The notes below the pieces were generated by a model that was not told the origin of the DNA, made no database searches, and saw only the letters and a list, made by a program, of their open reading frames with translations. A stretch of DNA of 64,000 nucleotides from Staphylococcus capitis subsp. capitis (GTDB lineage Bacteria > Bacillota > Bacilli > Staphylococcales > Staphylococcaceae): positions 186,001 through 250,000 of the forward strand of contig NZ_CP145263.1 in the NCBI RefSeq assembly GCF_040739495.1, given 5' to 3'. Positions 27,882 through 37,263 of the stretch are shown here, in pieces. The position numbers and the translations under genes were made by a program. Each line of letters opens with the position of its first letter. Within the stretch, counting starts at the first letter, position 1.

Positions 27882-30695
27882 ATGGGGTATCAAAGCGAAC
27901 AAGCTCTAGAAGAAGATGTAATTAAACAATTAGTGAGTCAAGGATACGAGAGAGTTCAAGTACGTGATCACGCACAGCTAGTCGATAATTTCCGCTCAAT
28001 TCTAAACGAACGTAATGCTGATAAACTTGAAGGGAAGCCATTATCAGATGCGGAATTTCGTAGAATTATGATAGATATTAGCGATAAAAGTATATTTGAC
28101 AGTGCCATGATATTAAGGGATAAGTATGTTCTTGAACGTGATGATGAGACGAAAGTATATCTGAGTTTTATGGACACGTTAAAGTGGTGTAAGAATAAAT
28201 TCCAAGTAACGAACCAAGTTTCTGTTGAAGATACATATAAAAGTCGTTATGATGTGACGATTCTTATCAATGGTTTGCCTCTTGTTCAAATTGAGTTAAA
28301 AAGAAGTGGTATCGCTATTGCTCAAGCATTTAATCAAATTGAACGATATCGTAAATTTAATTACACAGGTCTGTTTAGATTCATTCAACTCTTCGTTATT
28401 AGTAATAAGATGGAAACACGTTACTACGCAAATAGCGACCAAAGAATTTTTAAGAGTGCGATGTTTTATTGGAGCGATAAAAATAATCAACGTATCAATA
28501 ACCTGAAAGATTTTGTTGAAGATTTTCTTAGCCCATGCAAACTTGCTAAAATGATTAGTCGCTACATGATTATTAATGAAACGGATAAAGTGCTTATGGC
28601 GCTTAGACCTTATCAAGTTTACGCAGTTGAGGCACTAATTAAACGTGCGACAGAGACGAATAATAATGGCTATATTTGGCATACGACAGGAAGCGGTAAA
28701 ACGTTAACTTCGTTCAAGACGAGTCAGATTCTCTCTAGGGAACCTAATATCAATAAAGTCATCTTCTTAGTCGACCGTAAGGATTTAGATAGTCAAACGC
28801 TTGCTGAATTTAATAAATTTGAAAATAACTCTGTCGACCTTACAGACAATACACGTAAATTACTTCAACAGTTAGACGACCCTACTTAGAACCTTATCGT
28901 AACGACGATACAAAAGATGGCAAATGCAATTAAAACAGGACACAAAGCGATTGAACGTTATAAAGAAGATAAAGTAGTATTCATTATCGATGAGTGTCAT
29001 CGTACACAGTTTGGTGATATGCATCGTGTGATCAAACAACATTTTAAGAACGCGCAATACTTTGGATTCACAGGTACACCACGTTTTGAAGAGAATGCGA
29101 GTCAAGACGGACGTGCGACGGCGGATATATTCGGGAAATGCCTCCATACTTACCTTATTAAAGATGCGATTCGTGATGGCAATGTACTAGGATTCTCTGT
29201 TGAATACCTCAATACATTTGATACATTGAAGGACAATATTGATGAAGAATATGTTTCTAAGATAGATGAGAATGAGATTTGGATGGCTGACGACCGTCTT
29301 AAGAAAGTAGCTAAACATCTTGTCGCAAACCATCACAAGAAGACGCGTAATCAGATGTATACTTCCATTTTTACTGTTCATAGCATACCGATGGCGATTA
29401 GATATTATAAAATCTTCAAAGAGATGAAAGAAGCAGGTTTACACAACCTCAATGTTTCTACAATTTTCACTTATAATCCTAATGAAGATATGCATAAAAA
29501 TAGAGAAGTGTATCAACAAAATGAAAATCCTAAGCATTCACGTGAAGAGTTAGAAACAGTAATTAAAGATTATAATAAAATGTTTGATAAAAATTATTCT
29601 ACAGATACTTTTGATGGATTCTTTAATGATGTTTCTCAGCGAGTGAAACGAGGCATGCCAGGTGAACGATTAGATATTTTAATTGTTGTCGATATGTTCT
29701 TAACAGGCTTCGATAGTAAAAAGTTAAATACGTTATATGTTGATAGAAATTTACAATACCATACATTAATTCAAGCTTATTCTCGTACGAATCGAGTTGA
29801 AGATGAGACCAAACCTTATGGCAACATTGTGTGTTATCGTAATTTGAAAGAGAATACAGATAAAGCAATCGAGTTATTCTCACAAACAGATGATGTAGAC
29901 ACGGTATTGAGTGCATCATTTGATGAGTATTTAGTTGAGTTTAAAAAGCAATTAATAGAGTTGTATAAAGTTGCAGATACGCCAGAAGCAGTAGACCGAT
30001 TAGAACGTGAAGATGATATTAAAGAGTTTGTATTAACTTTCCGTAGTTTGTCACGTTTAATGCAAATGCTAAAAACGTTTGACGAATTTAGCTTTGACAA
30101 GGATAAACTCGGCATAGCTCAGCAAACTTTTCAAGATTACAGAGGTAAATATCTTAATTTATATGATGCTGTGCGTCAGAAAAATAAAAGAGAGATAAAC
30201 AAAGTCTCTGTTTTAGATGATATTGACTTCGAAGTCGAGATATTAAGAAATGATTTGATTAATGTTCAATATATTCTAGATTTATTGAACCAGATTGATT
30301 TAACGAATAAAGAAGAACCAGATAAAGCATGTAAGCAGATACGTAAGTTACTTGAACAAGCAGATGATGATAAATTAAGACTGAAGGCAGACTTAATTCG
30401 CGAGTTCTTAGATAGTGTGATTCCACATCTTGAAGAGGAAATAGCGATTGATGATGCATATTATGAGTTTGAAGAGGAAGTCAAAGAAGGAGAGTTACAA
30501 GATTTCGCCAAAGATCAAACCTATCCAATTGATTTATTAAAACAGCTTGTCAGTGAATATGAGTACAGCGGACAATTAGATAATAATTTAGTTGAAGAGG
30601 GTGTCTCTGGTGGCTTACTCGTACGTACTAAGAAAATTGATAATGTTAAATCCTTCGTCCAAGAAACCGTTGAAAAATATGGTGCCGTTGATTAA
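27882..30695 (+). pseudogene. hsdR: Type I restriction endonuclease subunit HsdR, single nonsense codon
   Basis: One frame of 938 codons is interrupted only by TAG at 28887-28889, probably from CAG or a similar codon. Before the stop are the nuclease domain ([20 protein letters not shown], with the Asp and the ExK pair) and helicase motif I (TTGSGKT). After it come motif II (DECH) and the remaining translocase motifs and C-terminal helical domain. HsdR cuts unmethylated DNA together with HsdM and HsdS. As read, the truncated 335-residue product cannot translocate, and restriction should be lost. The ATG at 27882 is preferred to an upstream TTG because it lies just after GGGTGA. Confidence 0.9.
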
Positions 30696-30834
30696 TCAGA
30701 GTAAAGTTTTATATGACTTTAATGACGATGCTTTTAAAAGGGACTAGGGCGAGCCACGGTTTAGATAATTATCCTGCTCCCTTGGAAGTCGTGCGTTAGA
30801 TTTTATATCTAGTAAAATATTCTATAAAAACTGT

Positions 30835-30869
30835 AAGTTAGGTGGATGTTCCCACTTAACTTATTTTAT
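30835..30869 (+). terminator. Hairpin between hsdR and hsdM
   Basis: AAGTTAGGTGG (30835-30845) pairs with CCCACTTAACTT (30851-30862), followed by TTATTTTATTTTG. It probably separates the hsdR and hsdMS transcripts. The rest of the 260-nt gap shows no gene. Confidence 0.6.
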
Positions 30870-30955
30870 TTTGTGCTATAAAATTATAAATAAAAGACAA
30901 AATAAGTGGACAACTATTTATTTATAGATTTTGTACTAAATGGAGGGAACGTACA

Positions 30956-32512
30956 TTGACTACATCTGAGAAGCAACGTCAACAACAAGCAGAACTACAA
31001 AAGAAATTATGGTCCATTGCGAATGACTTACGTGGGAATATGGACGCCAATGAATTTAAAAATTACATTTTAGGCCTTATCTTTTACCGTTTCTTGAGTG
31101 AGAAGGTTGAAGAGACATCCGCAAGACTTCTTGCAGAAGATAATATTACATATTCAGAAGCAATGAATAATGAGGACTATCGTCCTATTGTTGAGAAAGA
31201 ATTAATTCAACGTATTGGTTTCGTCATTGAACCGGAAAATTTATTTAGTAATTTAAAAGCTAAAATTGAAAACCAGACATTTGAAATTGAAGACTTAAGC
31301 AATGCGATTAAAAATGTTGAGAACTCTACACGTGGTCACGAGAGTGAAGATGACTTTATTCATTTATTCGATGACATGGATTTGAACTCCAGCCGATTAG
31401 GGAATACGAATGCAGCTCGTACGAAATTAATTGGGAAAGTCATGATGAATATTTCTACATTACCATTCGTGCATAGTGATTTAGAAATCGATATGTTAGG
31501 CGATGCGTACGAATACCTTATTGGTCAATTCGCGGCTAACGCGGGTAAAAAGGCTGGTGAATTCTATACACCTCAACAAGTATCAACGATACTTGCGAAG
31601 ATCGTTACAGATGGTAAGGAAGATTTAAGAAGTGTGTATGACCCGACATGTGGTTCTGGCTCATTACTATTACGTGTAGGTCGTGAAGCTAAAGTACGTA
31701 ACTATTATGGTCAAGAATACAATAGTACAACTTATAACTTAGCTCGAATGAACATGTTACTTCACGATGTGAACTTTAAAGCCTTCCAAATTGAAAATGG
31801 CGGTACATTAGAAGATCCAGCGCATCGAGGCGAACAATTTGATGCGGTAGTCGCAAACCCACCATACAGTGCGAAGTGGAGTGCTGAACCTTCATTCTTA
31901 GATGATGAACGTTTTAGTGATTACGGCAAACTTGCACCTAAATCTAAAGCAGACTTTGCATTTATTCAACATATGATTTATCACTTAGATGATGAGGGGA
32001 CAATGGCAGTTGTTCTTCCACACGGTGTTCTATTCCGTGGCGCAGCCGAAGGCACAATTCGTAAATATTTAATCGAAGAGAAGAATTATTTAGACGCCGT
32101 GATAGGCTTACCTGCCAACTTGTTCTTTGGGACAAGTATTCCAACGTGTGTCCTAGTCTTTAAGAAGTGTCGTAAAGCAGATGATGACGTAGTATTTATC
32201 GATGCGTCTCAATCATTTGAAAAAGGTAAAAACCAAAACCACCTTACAGATGAAGATGTAGAAAAAATTGTCGAAACATACAGCAAAAGAGAGACAATAG
32301 ATAAATACAGTTACGTCGCAAGTTTAGATGAAATTAAAGAAAATGATTACAATCTTAATATTCCTAGATATGTAGATACATTTGAAGAAGAAGAGCCGAT
32401 TGACTTAGACCAAGTCCAACAACAACTCAAAGATATTGATAAAGAAATCGCCAACGTAGAGTCAGAAATCAACGAATACCTTAAAGAACTAGGAGTGTTG
32501 AACAATGACTGA
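30956..32512 (+). CDS. hsdM: Type I DNA adenine methyltransferase subunit HsdM
   Basis: The 518-aa protein has an N-terminal HsdM helical domain (about 10-150), the SAM-binding motif DPTCGSGSLLL, and the catalytic motif ANPPYS (N6-adenine type), followed by a C-terminal domain that binds HsdS. It starts at TTG, 8-9 nt after TGGAGGG. It overlaps hsdS by 8 nt (ATGACTGA), indicating coupled translation. It is intact, but its specificity subunit is frameshifted and HsdR is interrupted, so methylation at the original site is also doubtful. Confidence 0.95.
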   Translation: MTTSEKQRQQQAELQKKLWSIANDLRGNMDANEFKNYILGLIFYRFLSEKVEETSARLLAEDNITYSEAMNNEDYRPIVEKELIQRIGFVIEPENLFSNLKAKIENQTFEIEDLSNAIKNVENSTRGHESEDDFIHLFDDMDLNSSRLGNTNAARTKLIGKVMMNISTLPFVHSDLEIDMLGDAYEYLIGQFAANAGKKAGEFYTPQQVSTILAKIVTDGKEDLRSVYDPTCGSGSLLLRVGREAKVRNYYGQEYNSTTYNLARMNMLLHDVNFKAFQIENGGTLEDPAHRGEQFDAVVANPPYSAKWSAEPSFLDDERFSDYGKLAPKSKADFAFIQHMIYHLDDEGTMAVVLPHGVLFRGAAEGTIRKYLIEEKNYLDAVIGLPANLFFGTSIPTCVLVFKKCRKADDDVVFIDASQSFEKGKNQNHLTDEDVEKIVETYSKRETIDKYSYVASLDEIKENDYNLNIPRYVDTFEEEEPIDLDQVQQQLKDIDKEIANVESEINEYLKELGVLNND

Positions 32513-33712
32513 ACAAAATACTCCAGAATTAAGATTTCCAGGAATTAATGATAGATGGGAGAGTAGTACGTTAAATCAAATTACATCTATATTAAAAGAT
32601 GGCACGCATGGCACTCATAAAGATAGTAAAGAAGGACCTTGGTTGCTAAGTGCTAAAAATTTAAAAAATAATAAAATATCTATAAATGAAGATGATAGAA
32701 AGATTAGTAAAGTAGATTTTGATCGCATATATAAAAATTACAATTTAAAAAGAGGAGATTTGCTTTTATCAATAGTTGGTACTATAGGGAACGTAGCAAT
32801 TGTAAAAGACCCTGAAAATATTGCTTTTCAAAGAAGTGTAGCAATACTAAGAATGAGAAATGAGTTTGAAATAAATTTAAAAAGAATTTATTTCAAACTC
32901 ATTCTTTTAAGAAAAAACTCAAACGAAATCAAGTAGTATCAGCACAACCAGGTATATATCTAGGTGATTTAGGAAAATTTCAAATTAAATTCCCTTTAAA
33001 TTTAAAAGAACAAAATAAAATTGGAAATTTCTTTAGCAAACTCGACCGCCAGATTGAGTTAGAAGAAGAGAAGCTTGAATTATTAGAAAAACAAAACCAT
33101 TCTTATATAAATCAGATTTTTACAAAACAATTAAAATTTAATGATGATGAAGGTAATAAATATCCTGAATGGATAACTAAGAAGTTAGGGGATATTGGTA
33201 AAGTAGCTATGAATAAACGTATATACAAAAATGAAACAACTGAGAGTGGTGAAATACCTTTTTATAAAATAGGGAACTTTGGAAAGAGTGCTGATACATT
33301 TATAACTAGAGAAAAGTTTAATGAATATAAAGAGAAATATCCTTACCCTAATGTTGGTGATATATTAATATCAGCATCAGGAAGTATTGGTAGAACCATA
33401 GAATATACAGGGGAAGATGCATACTATCAGGATTCAAACATTGTTTGGCTAGATCATAATGATGAAGTCCTAAATAAATATTTAAAATACTTCTATAAAA
33501 TTGTTAAATGGGCAGGAATTGAAGGAACAACTATTAAAAGGTTGTACAATAAAAATATCTTAAATACTAAAATTGAATTGCCAAATATAGAAGAACAAGA
33601 AAAAATAGGAGAATTTTTAACTAAATATGAAGAATTAATTAAAAAACAATCTTCAAAAGTCGAATTGTTAAAGCAACGCAAGCAAGGATTATTACAGAAG
33701 ATGTTCGTCTAA
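32505..33712 (+). pseudogene. hsdS: Type I specificity subunit HsdS, frameshifted in the first target domain
   Basis: HsdS sets the recognition sequence through two target recognition domains (TRDs) with conserved helices between and after them. The first frame (32505-32936) covers most of TRD1. From about 32905 the true sequence continues in another frame without interruption through KLKRNQVVSAQPG, the central helix (IGNFFSKLDRQIELEEEK), TRD2, and the terminal helix (IGEFLTKYEELIKKQ) to 33712. The break coincides with a 19-bp perfect inverted repeat (32859-32903). Repaired length is about 402 aa, normal for the family. Confidence 0.88.
32859..32903. repeat. 19-bp perfect inverted repeat inside hsdS
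   Basis: AATGAGTTTGAAATAAATT (32859-32877) is exactly reverse-complementary to 32885-32903, with a 7-nt loop TAAAAAG. The reading frame of hsdS is lost across it, so it looks like a local inverted duplication (template switch) rather than a natural part of the gene. Confidence 0.85.
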
Positions 33713-33740
33713 TTCTGATAAAGTCCTATTATGTTAAGTA

Positions 33741-33773
33741 AAAAAGAGAGATCGTATTTTCTCTCTTTTTTTA
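33741..33773 (+). terminator. Terminator after hsdS
   Basis: AAAAAGAGAGA (33741-33751) pairs with TCTCTCTTTTT (33760-33770), followed by more T. Confidence 0.8.
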
Positions 33774-33866
33774 TCTTATTTTCAAATTTCATATAATAGA
33801 TTATTAACATGTGTTTTAGGACGATGTAAAAAGTACTCATTTGCATTGAAGCAAAGTTTATTAAAC

Positions 33867-34126
33867 CTAATCATTATCGTGTTTAATTCTATAAATAGTA
33901 TGTCTTATTATATTAACTTCTTTCTAAACAATCAATCGATTTTATCATAAACCAATCGACTATTTACACAAAGCTAAGCGCTTCTTGAAACACTGGTCTA
34001 TTTTCAATTGATTTCCCATACTGTTTTTCTGTAAATATTTTTTTCAACACCAAATTTTTTTAAAATTTTAAGGTGCCTTTCTAAATTTTGGGAGATAGAT
34101 GATACTCTCGTATAGCCAATAATCAT
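33867..34126 (-). pseudogene. Relic of Sin-type serine recombinase (resolvase)
   Basis: From ATG 34126 (SD AGGTGA) the minus strand reads [20 protein letters not shown], which matches the N-terminus of staphylococcal Sin resolvase, including the catalytic Ser in RVSS. A frame change then gives [22 protein letters not shown]. After stops and a large internal deletion the last helix of the DNA-binding domain survives as TIYRIKHDN. The catalytic core from about residue 70 and most of the helix-turn-helix are gone. Sin genes are carried on staphylococcal plasmids and transposons, so this marks past mobile-element activity beside the restriction genes. Confidence 0.75.
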
Positions 34127-34228
34127 TATTTTTCACCTGTAATTAACGTACATCTTAACCGTTCAATTAGATTGTTACAATTTCAACAATTCTTTTGTAT
34201 GTTTAGGGTGTACCTATTTTATACATTT

Positions 34229-34653
34229 TCAGCTTTTTTTATTTCTTTTTTTCATTTTAAAAGCTTTGTAACCTTGAACTTGACTTAACACTATGCCTAG
34301 TATTACTCCTATAGTTACTATATATATGATGGACTGTAAATAATGGTTTTTCACAATATTTCCTACATAATCTAAAAATGTGAAAGCTGTTGCAAAGTCA
34401 ATTATACTCTTTATAAAATCATGAGAGTATTCGTATTCCTTTTTATATTTAACTTAGAAAAAGGTGAAAAAAGTATATAATGATTTCAATCCCACCCCTA
34501 AAAAAACGTTATAATTATAGGTATTAATGTACTTACCTTTTCTTCTTTTAAGAAATTCGTTAAGTTAAAAATTACGATTAAATATAAATTACTAATTAAA
34601 GCCACACTCACAAAAATAATATTAAGTAGTTGCATATATGTTTTATCTTTCAT
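34229..34653 (-). pseudogene. Broken membrane protein of unknown function, about 140 residues
   Basis: ATG 34653 follows AAGGTGAAG. The product begins MKDKTYMQLLNIIFVSVALI and has two helices, then meets a stop after a run of seven T (34499-34505). One extra T restores the frame (ITFFLGVGLKSLYTFFTFF), but an in-frame TAA follows near 34455. The last part (VKYKKEYEYSHDF to the lysine-rich end at 34229) has a further hydrophobic segment, IIYIVTIGVILGIVL. It therefore carries at least two lesions. No family was recognised. Confidence 0.5.
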
Positions 34654-34700
34654 TTCTTCACCTTCTAAAATTATTTTAGTATTATTGATAATTTTACTTT

Positions 34701-34730
34701 TTGCATTTCTCCACTGACCAGTGTTATAAT
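34701..34730 (+). promoter_or_regulatory. Promoter of the antitoxin RNA
   Basis: TTGCAT (34701-34706) and TATAAT (34725-34730) with 18-nt spacing point right. Transcription would start near 34737 and run 60-65 nt into the terminator at 34765-34801. Confidence 0.6.
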
Positions 34731-34736
34731 TTAAAT

Positions 34737-34801
34737 AACGAAAATAAGTATTCACTTATACACCAATCCCCCCACTACTCGCAATAGTGAGGGGATTTTT
34801 G
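34737..34801 (+). ncRNA. Antisense antitoxin RNA (par RNAII-like)
   Basis: A short RNA of about 65 nt is predicted from its promoter and terminator. It carries a near copy (22 of 28 positions) of the plus-strand sequence that covers the toxin ribosome site and start codon (34899-34926), in two conserved blocks, AACGAAAATAAG and TATACACC. It can therefore pair with the toxin mRNA over its translation start and again over the shared terminator. This is the known arrangement of direct repeats a and b in the par locus of Enterococcus plasmid pAD1. Confidence 0.7.
34765..34801. terminator. Shared bidirectional terminator of toxin and antitoxin
   Basis: AATCCCCCCACTA (34765-34777) pairs with TAGTGAGGGGATT (34785-34797), with T runs outward on both strands. 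The two convergent RNAs end here, as in par/Fst loci. Confidence 0.85.
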
Positions 34802-34817
34802 TTGGTGTGGCTATATG

Positions 34818-34913
34818 TCACCTATTTTTATTGCCTTTACTTAGCCAATGAGAAAAAAACGCAATGGCACAGCCACTGATGACTGGTGCTATGATGTGAA
34901 CGAAAATAAGCAT
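34818..34913 (-). CDS. Fst/PepA1-family type I toxin peptide, 31 aa
   Basis: The peptide starts MLIFVHIIAPVISGCAIAFF, continues SHWLSKGNKNR and ends. This is the Fst-family layout: one membrane helix with the IAPVISGC core, a Trp at the end of the helix, and a short positively charged tail. Such peptides insert in the membrane and stop growth when unrepressed. A strong AGGAGG lies upstream; ATG 34913 or the adjacent GTG 34916 may start translation. The mRNA would run from about 34965 to the terminator at 34765, about 200 nt, close to the par RNAI length. A 5' hairpin (CGCCT/AGGCG) precedes the ribosome site. Confidence 0.88.
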   Translation of the reverse strand: MLIFVHIIAPVISGCAIAFFSHWLSKGNKNR

Positions 34914-34926
34914 CACTCTATACACC
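34899..34926. repeat. Direct repeat over toxin translation start
   Basis: This 28-nt segment repeats 34737-34764 in the same orientation with two exactly conserved blocks (12 nt and 8 nt). On the minus strand it contains the toxin start codon and part of the SD, so the RNA from the other copy is complementary to it. Confidence 0.8.
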
Positions 34927-34971
34927 TCCTCTCTACGTCAAATTGACGCCTGAGGGATAGGCGACCTATAT

Positions 34972-34977
34972 ATTATA
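34972..34977 (-). promoter_or_regulatory. Extended -10 of the toxin gene
   Basis: On the minus strand TGATATAAT forms an extended -10 element; a weak TTAACT lies 19-20 nt upstream. The transcript start would be near 34965. Confidence 0.55.
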
Positions 34978-35032
34978 TCATCTCCGAATATACGATGAGA
35001 GTTAACTTCCGATAAGTCATTTATGTTAACTA

Positions 35033-35074
35033 AAAAAGACTCTAGTTCAATTTGATATGTATTAGAGTCTTTTT
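35033..35074. terminator. Hairpin downstream of the 119-aa gene
   Basis: AAAAAGACTCTA pairs with TAGAGTCTTTTT (35063-35074) with T runs both ways. It ends the minus-strand gene to its right. Confidence 0.7.
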
Positions 35075-35079
35075 GTTAG

Positions 35080-35439
35080 TTAGTCATTTAATTCTACTGA
35101 TTTTATTTTTGGTTTCTCTGGTAGTAATGCATACTTAATTTTTACAGTTAAAGTCGCTGGTTTGTCATTAATATTCACTTGATAATAACCTATATGACCG
35201 CTACCTTGATTATCTGATTGTCCATTAATAGAAACTTTATCTTGGCTTTTTAGAAATTGATAAGTTTTATTATCTTTAGCAATTTCTTTTAAGTTTTTAG
35301 TATTTTTATTTTTGATATAGGTATTTATCTGTTCTTCACTTGAATATAAAGCCCATTTATCAAAGAATAAAAAATTTAGAATCATATAACAAATGGCTAC
35401 TACTATAATTACAAGAGTTATATAAATTAACTTTTTCAA
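35080..35439 (-). CDS. Membrane-anchored protein of unknown function, 119 aa
   Basis: There is a single N-terminal helix (about residues 4-26, LIYITLVIIVVAICYMIL) and an extracellular domain of about 90 residues with a GHIGYYQVNINDKPATLTVKI strand-rich end. It resembles small staphylococcal DUF-type exported proteins, but the family is not identified. It stands alone between the toxin locus and butA. Confidence 0.6.
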   Translation of the reverse strand: MKKLIYITLVIIVVAICYMILNFLFFDKWALYSSEEQINTYIKNKNTKNLKEIAKDNKTYQFLKSQDKVSINGQSDNQGSGHIGYYQVNINDKPATLTVKIKYALLPEKPKIKSVELND

Positions 35440-35606
35440 CGTTAAACACCTTTTTAAAATTATTTATAATTTATGATAACTCATAAGTATATGTAATTGC
35501 CAAATAAGATATAAAATTTAAATAAGTATTCACAAACTCTACAAACCATTCTTATATCTTAGTGATAATATAATAATTGAATATATTATCTGCAGGAGTG
35601 ATTTGG

Positions 35607-36386
35607 ATGAGTAATTCTAAAAAAGTAGCTGTTGTTACTGGAGCGGCTTAAGGTATTGGTTTGAAAATTGCTGAACGTTTATTTAAAGATGGATTTAATT
35701 TAGCCATAGTTGATTACAATGAAGAAGGTGCTAAAACTGCTGCGTCATCTTTAACGAATAATGAACAAGAGGCCATTGCGTTTAAAGCTGATGTTTCTAA
35801 TCGAGATGAAGTCTTTTCAGTATTAAGAAAAGTGGTCGAGCATTTTGGAGAATTTAATGTATTAGTAAACAATGCAGGTTTAGGTCCAATGACGCCAATT
35901 GATACAGTGGCACCTGAACAATTTGATCAAGTTATTGGAGTCAATCTAGGTGGCGTATTCTGGGGAATACAAGCTGCATTAGAACAATTTAATAAACTAG
36001 GTCATGGCGGTAAAATTATTAATGCTACTTCTCAAGCAGGTGTAGAGGGTAATGCGGGATTATCTTTATATAGTAGTACTAAATTTGCTGTTAGAGGTTT
36101 AACACAAGTTGCTGCTCGTGATTTAGCTGATAAAGGTATTACAGTTAATGCGTATGCACCTGGTATTGTTGAAACACCAATGATGGAAGGTATTGCAATA
36201 AAATTAGCTAAAGAAAACAATCAACCTGAAGAGTGGGGATGGAAACAGTTTACTGATCAAATCACTTTAAAACGTCTTTCAAAACCGGAAGATGTAGCTA
36301 ACGTTGTCAGCTTCTTAGCAAGTAGTGATTCAGATTATATTACAGGACAATCTATCATTGTTGATGGTGGTATGAGATTCCACTAA
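35607..36386 (+). pseudogene. butA: Diacetyl/acetoin reductase ButA, early nonsense codon
   Basis: One frame of 259 codons is interrupted only by TAA at 35649-35651, inside the NAD-binding motif GAA-stop-GIG, where relatives have Gln (CAA to TAA). The rest is a normal short-chain dehydrogenase with NNAG, catalytic YSSTKFAV, the [10 protein letters not shown] loop and the C-terminal GGMRFH. ButA interconverts diacetyl, acetoin and 2,3-butanediol. The ATG lies 7 nt after GGAGTGA. Any protein starting downstream would lack the cofactor motif, so activity should be lost. Confidence 0.9.
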
Positions 36387-36393
36387 TAAAAAT

Positions 36394-36434
36394 AAAAACG
36401 TTTATGCATACATCTGTTTGCATAAACGTTTTTT
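36394..36434. terminator. Bidirectional terminator
   Basis: AAAAACGTTTATGCA (36394-36408) pairs with TGCATAAACGTTTTT, a 10-nt loop between. It lies between convergent genes. Confidence 0.85.
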
Positions 36435-36435
36435 A

Positions 36436-36996
36436 TTACTCGTGTTTATTTTGTGTGCTGTTGTTATTGTTTTGTTGGTTACTTGGTTTGTTTTCAGAGT
36501 TTTGTGAGCTAGATTGCTGGTTGTTTGGTTTCTCTGATGTTGATGGTTGTGTAGAGTTCTGGCTATTTTGTTGTGAATGATTATTGTAGTTATTATTGCT
36601 CGTGTTATTTTGTGTGCTTGGTTTGTAGTTGTTCTTAGATGGTTTATCTTTAGTTTCGTTTGTGTTGGTTTGTTGTTTATCGTTTTGATATTGATTATTG
36701 CTAGGTTGCTTAGTTGTGTTGTTGGATTGATTGATATTAGAGTTTCCGTTATATGTGCCAGATGCTGGTTCTGATTGCGCATTTTCTTGACTTTGGTTAG
36801 CGTTATTATTTCCATTATATTGATCACTGTCTTGATTAGATTTATTTTTCTTCTTATGTTTCTCTTCAGTTTTTTGATTGTCTTTATCTGAGTCAGTATT
36901 AGAAGATTTGCTTTCATGCGTCATTGCGGCATAAATTGAGAAGCTTAAAGCAACGACAAGAAGGATCACTACGATGCTTGCTAATATCTTTTTCAA
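36436..36996 (-). CDS. Membrane-anchored Asn/Gln/Ser-rich low-complexity protein
   Basis: The 186-aa protein has an N-terminal helix (about residues 4-24), a Lys/Asp-rich spacer, and then about 130 residues dominated by Asn, Gln, Ser and Thr with loosely repeated NNQ and NQS patterns. It has no sorting signal or lipobox, so it is predicted to stay anchored by its uncleaved N-terminus or be released. Function cannot be assigned. It converges on butA and shares its terminator. Confidence 0.7.
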   Translation of the reverse strand: MKKILASIVVILLVVALSFSIYAAMTHESKSSNTDSDKDNQKTEEKHKKKNKSNQDSDQYNGNNNANQSQENAQSEPASGTYNGNSNINQSNNTTKQPSNNQYQNDKQQTNTNETKDKPSKNNYKPSTQNNTSNNNYNNHSQQNSQNSTQPSTSEKPNNQQSSSQNSENKPSNQQNNNNSTQNKHE

Positions 36997-37263
36997 ATGG
37001 TTGTCCTCCGTCCTAATTAAATTTTTCTGTATTCTATTATAATCGTTTTCGGGTCATAAGTAGAACTATTTTGAAACAATAAGTTACATATATCATACCA
37101 ATTATTTTTGAAAATATAAAAAATTACAAGAATGTAATAAAAACCATTAAAGAAAAATTTGCACTTTATGTAATCTAATTGTAATATTGTAATTGAATCG
37201 TAATATCCCATCTTTGTTGTACATAAATAGCGATTCCAATAAAAACAGAGGAGAGATCCATTT

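Noticed and set aside
23640..35439. An intact integrated phage or pathogenicity island
   Set aside because: No intact integrase, terminase, capsid genes or flanking att repeats were seen; only a recombinase relic and a toxin locus hint at mobile DNA.
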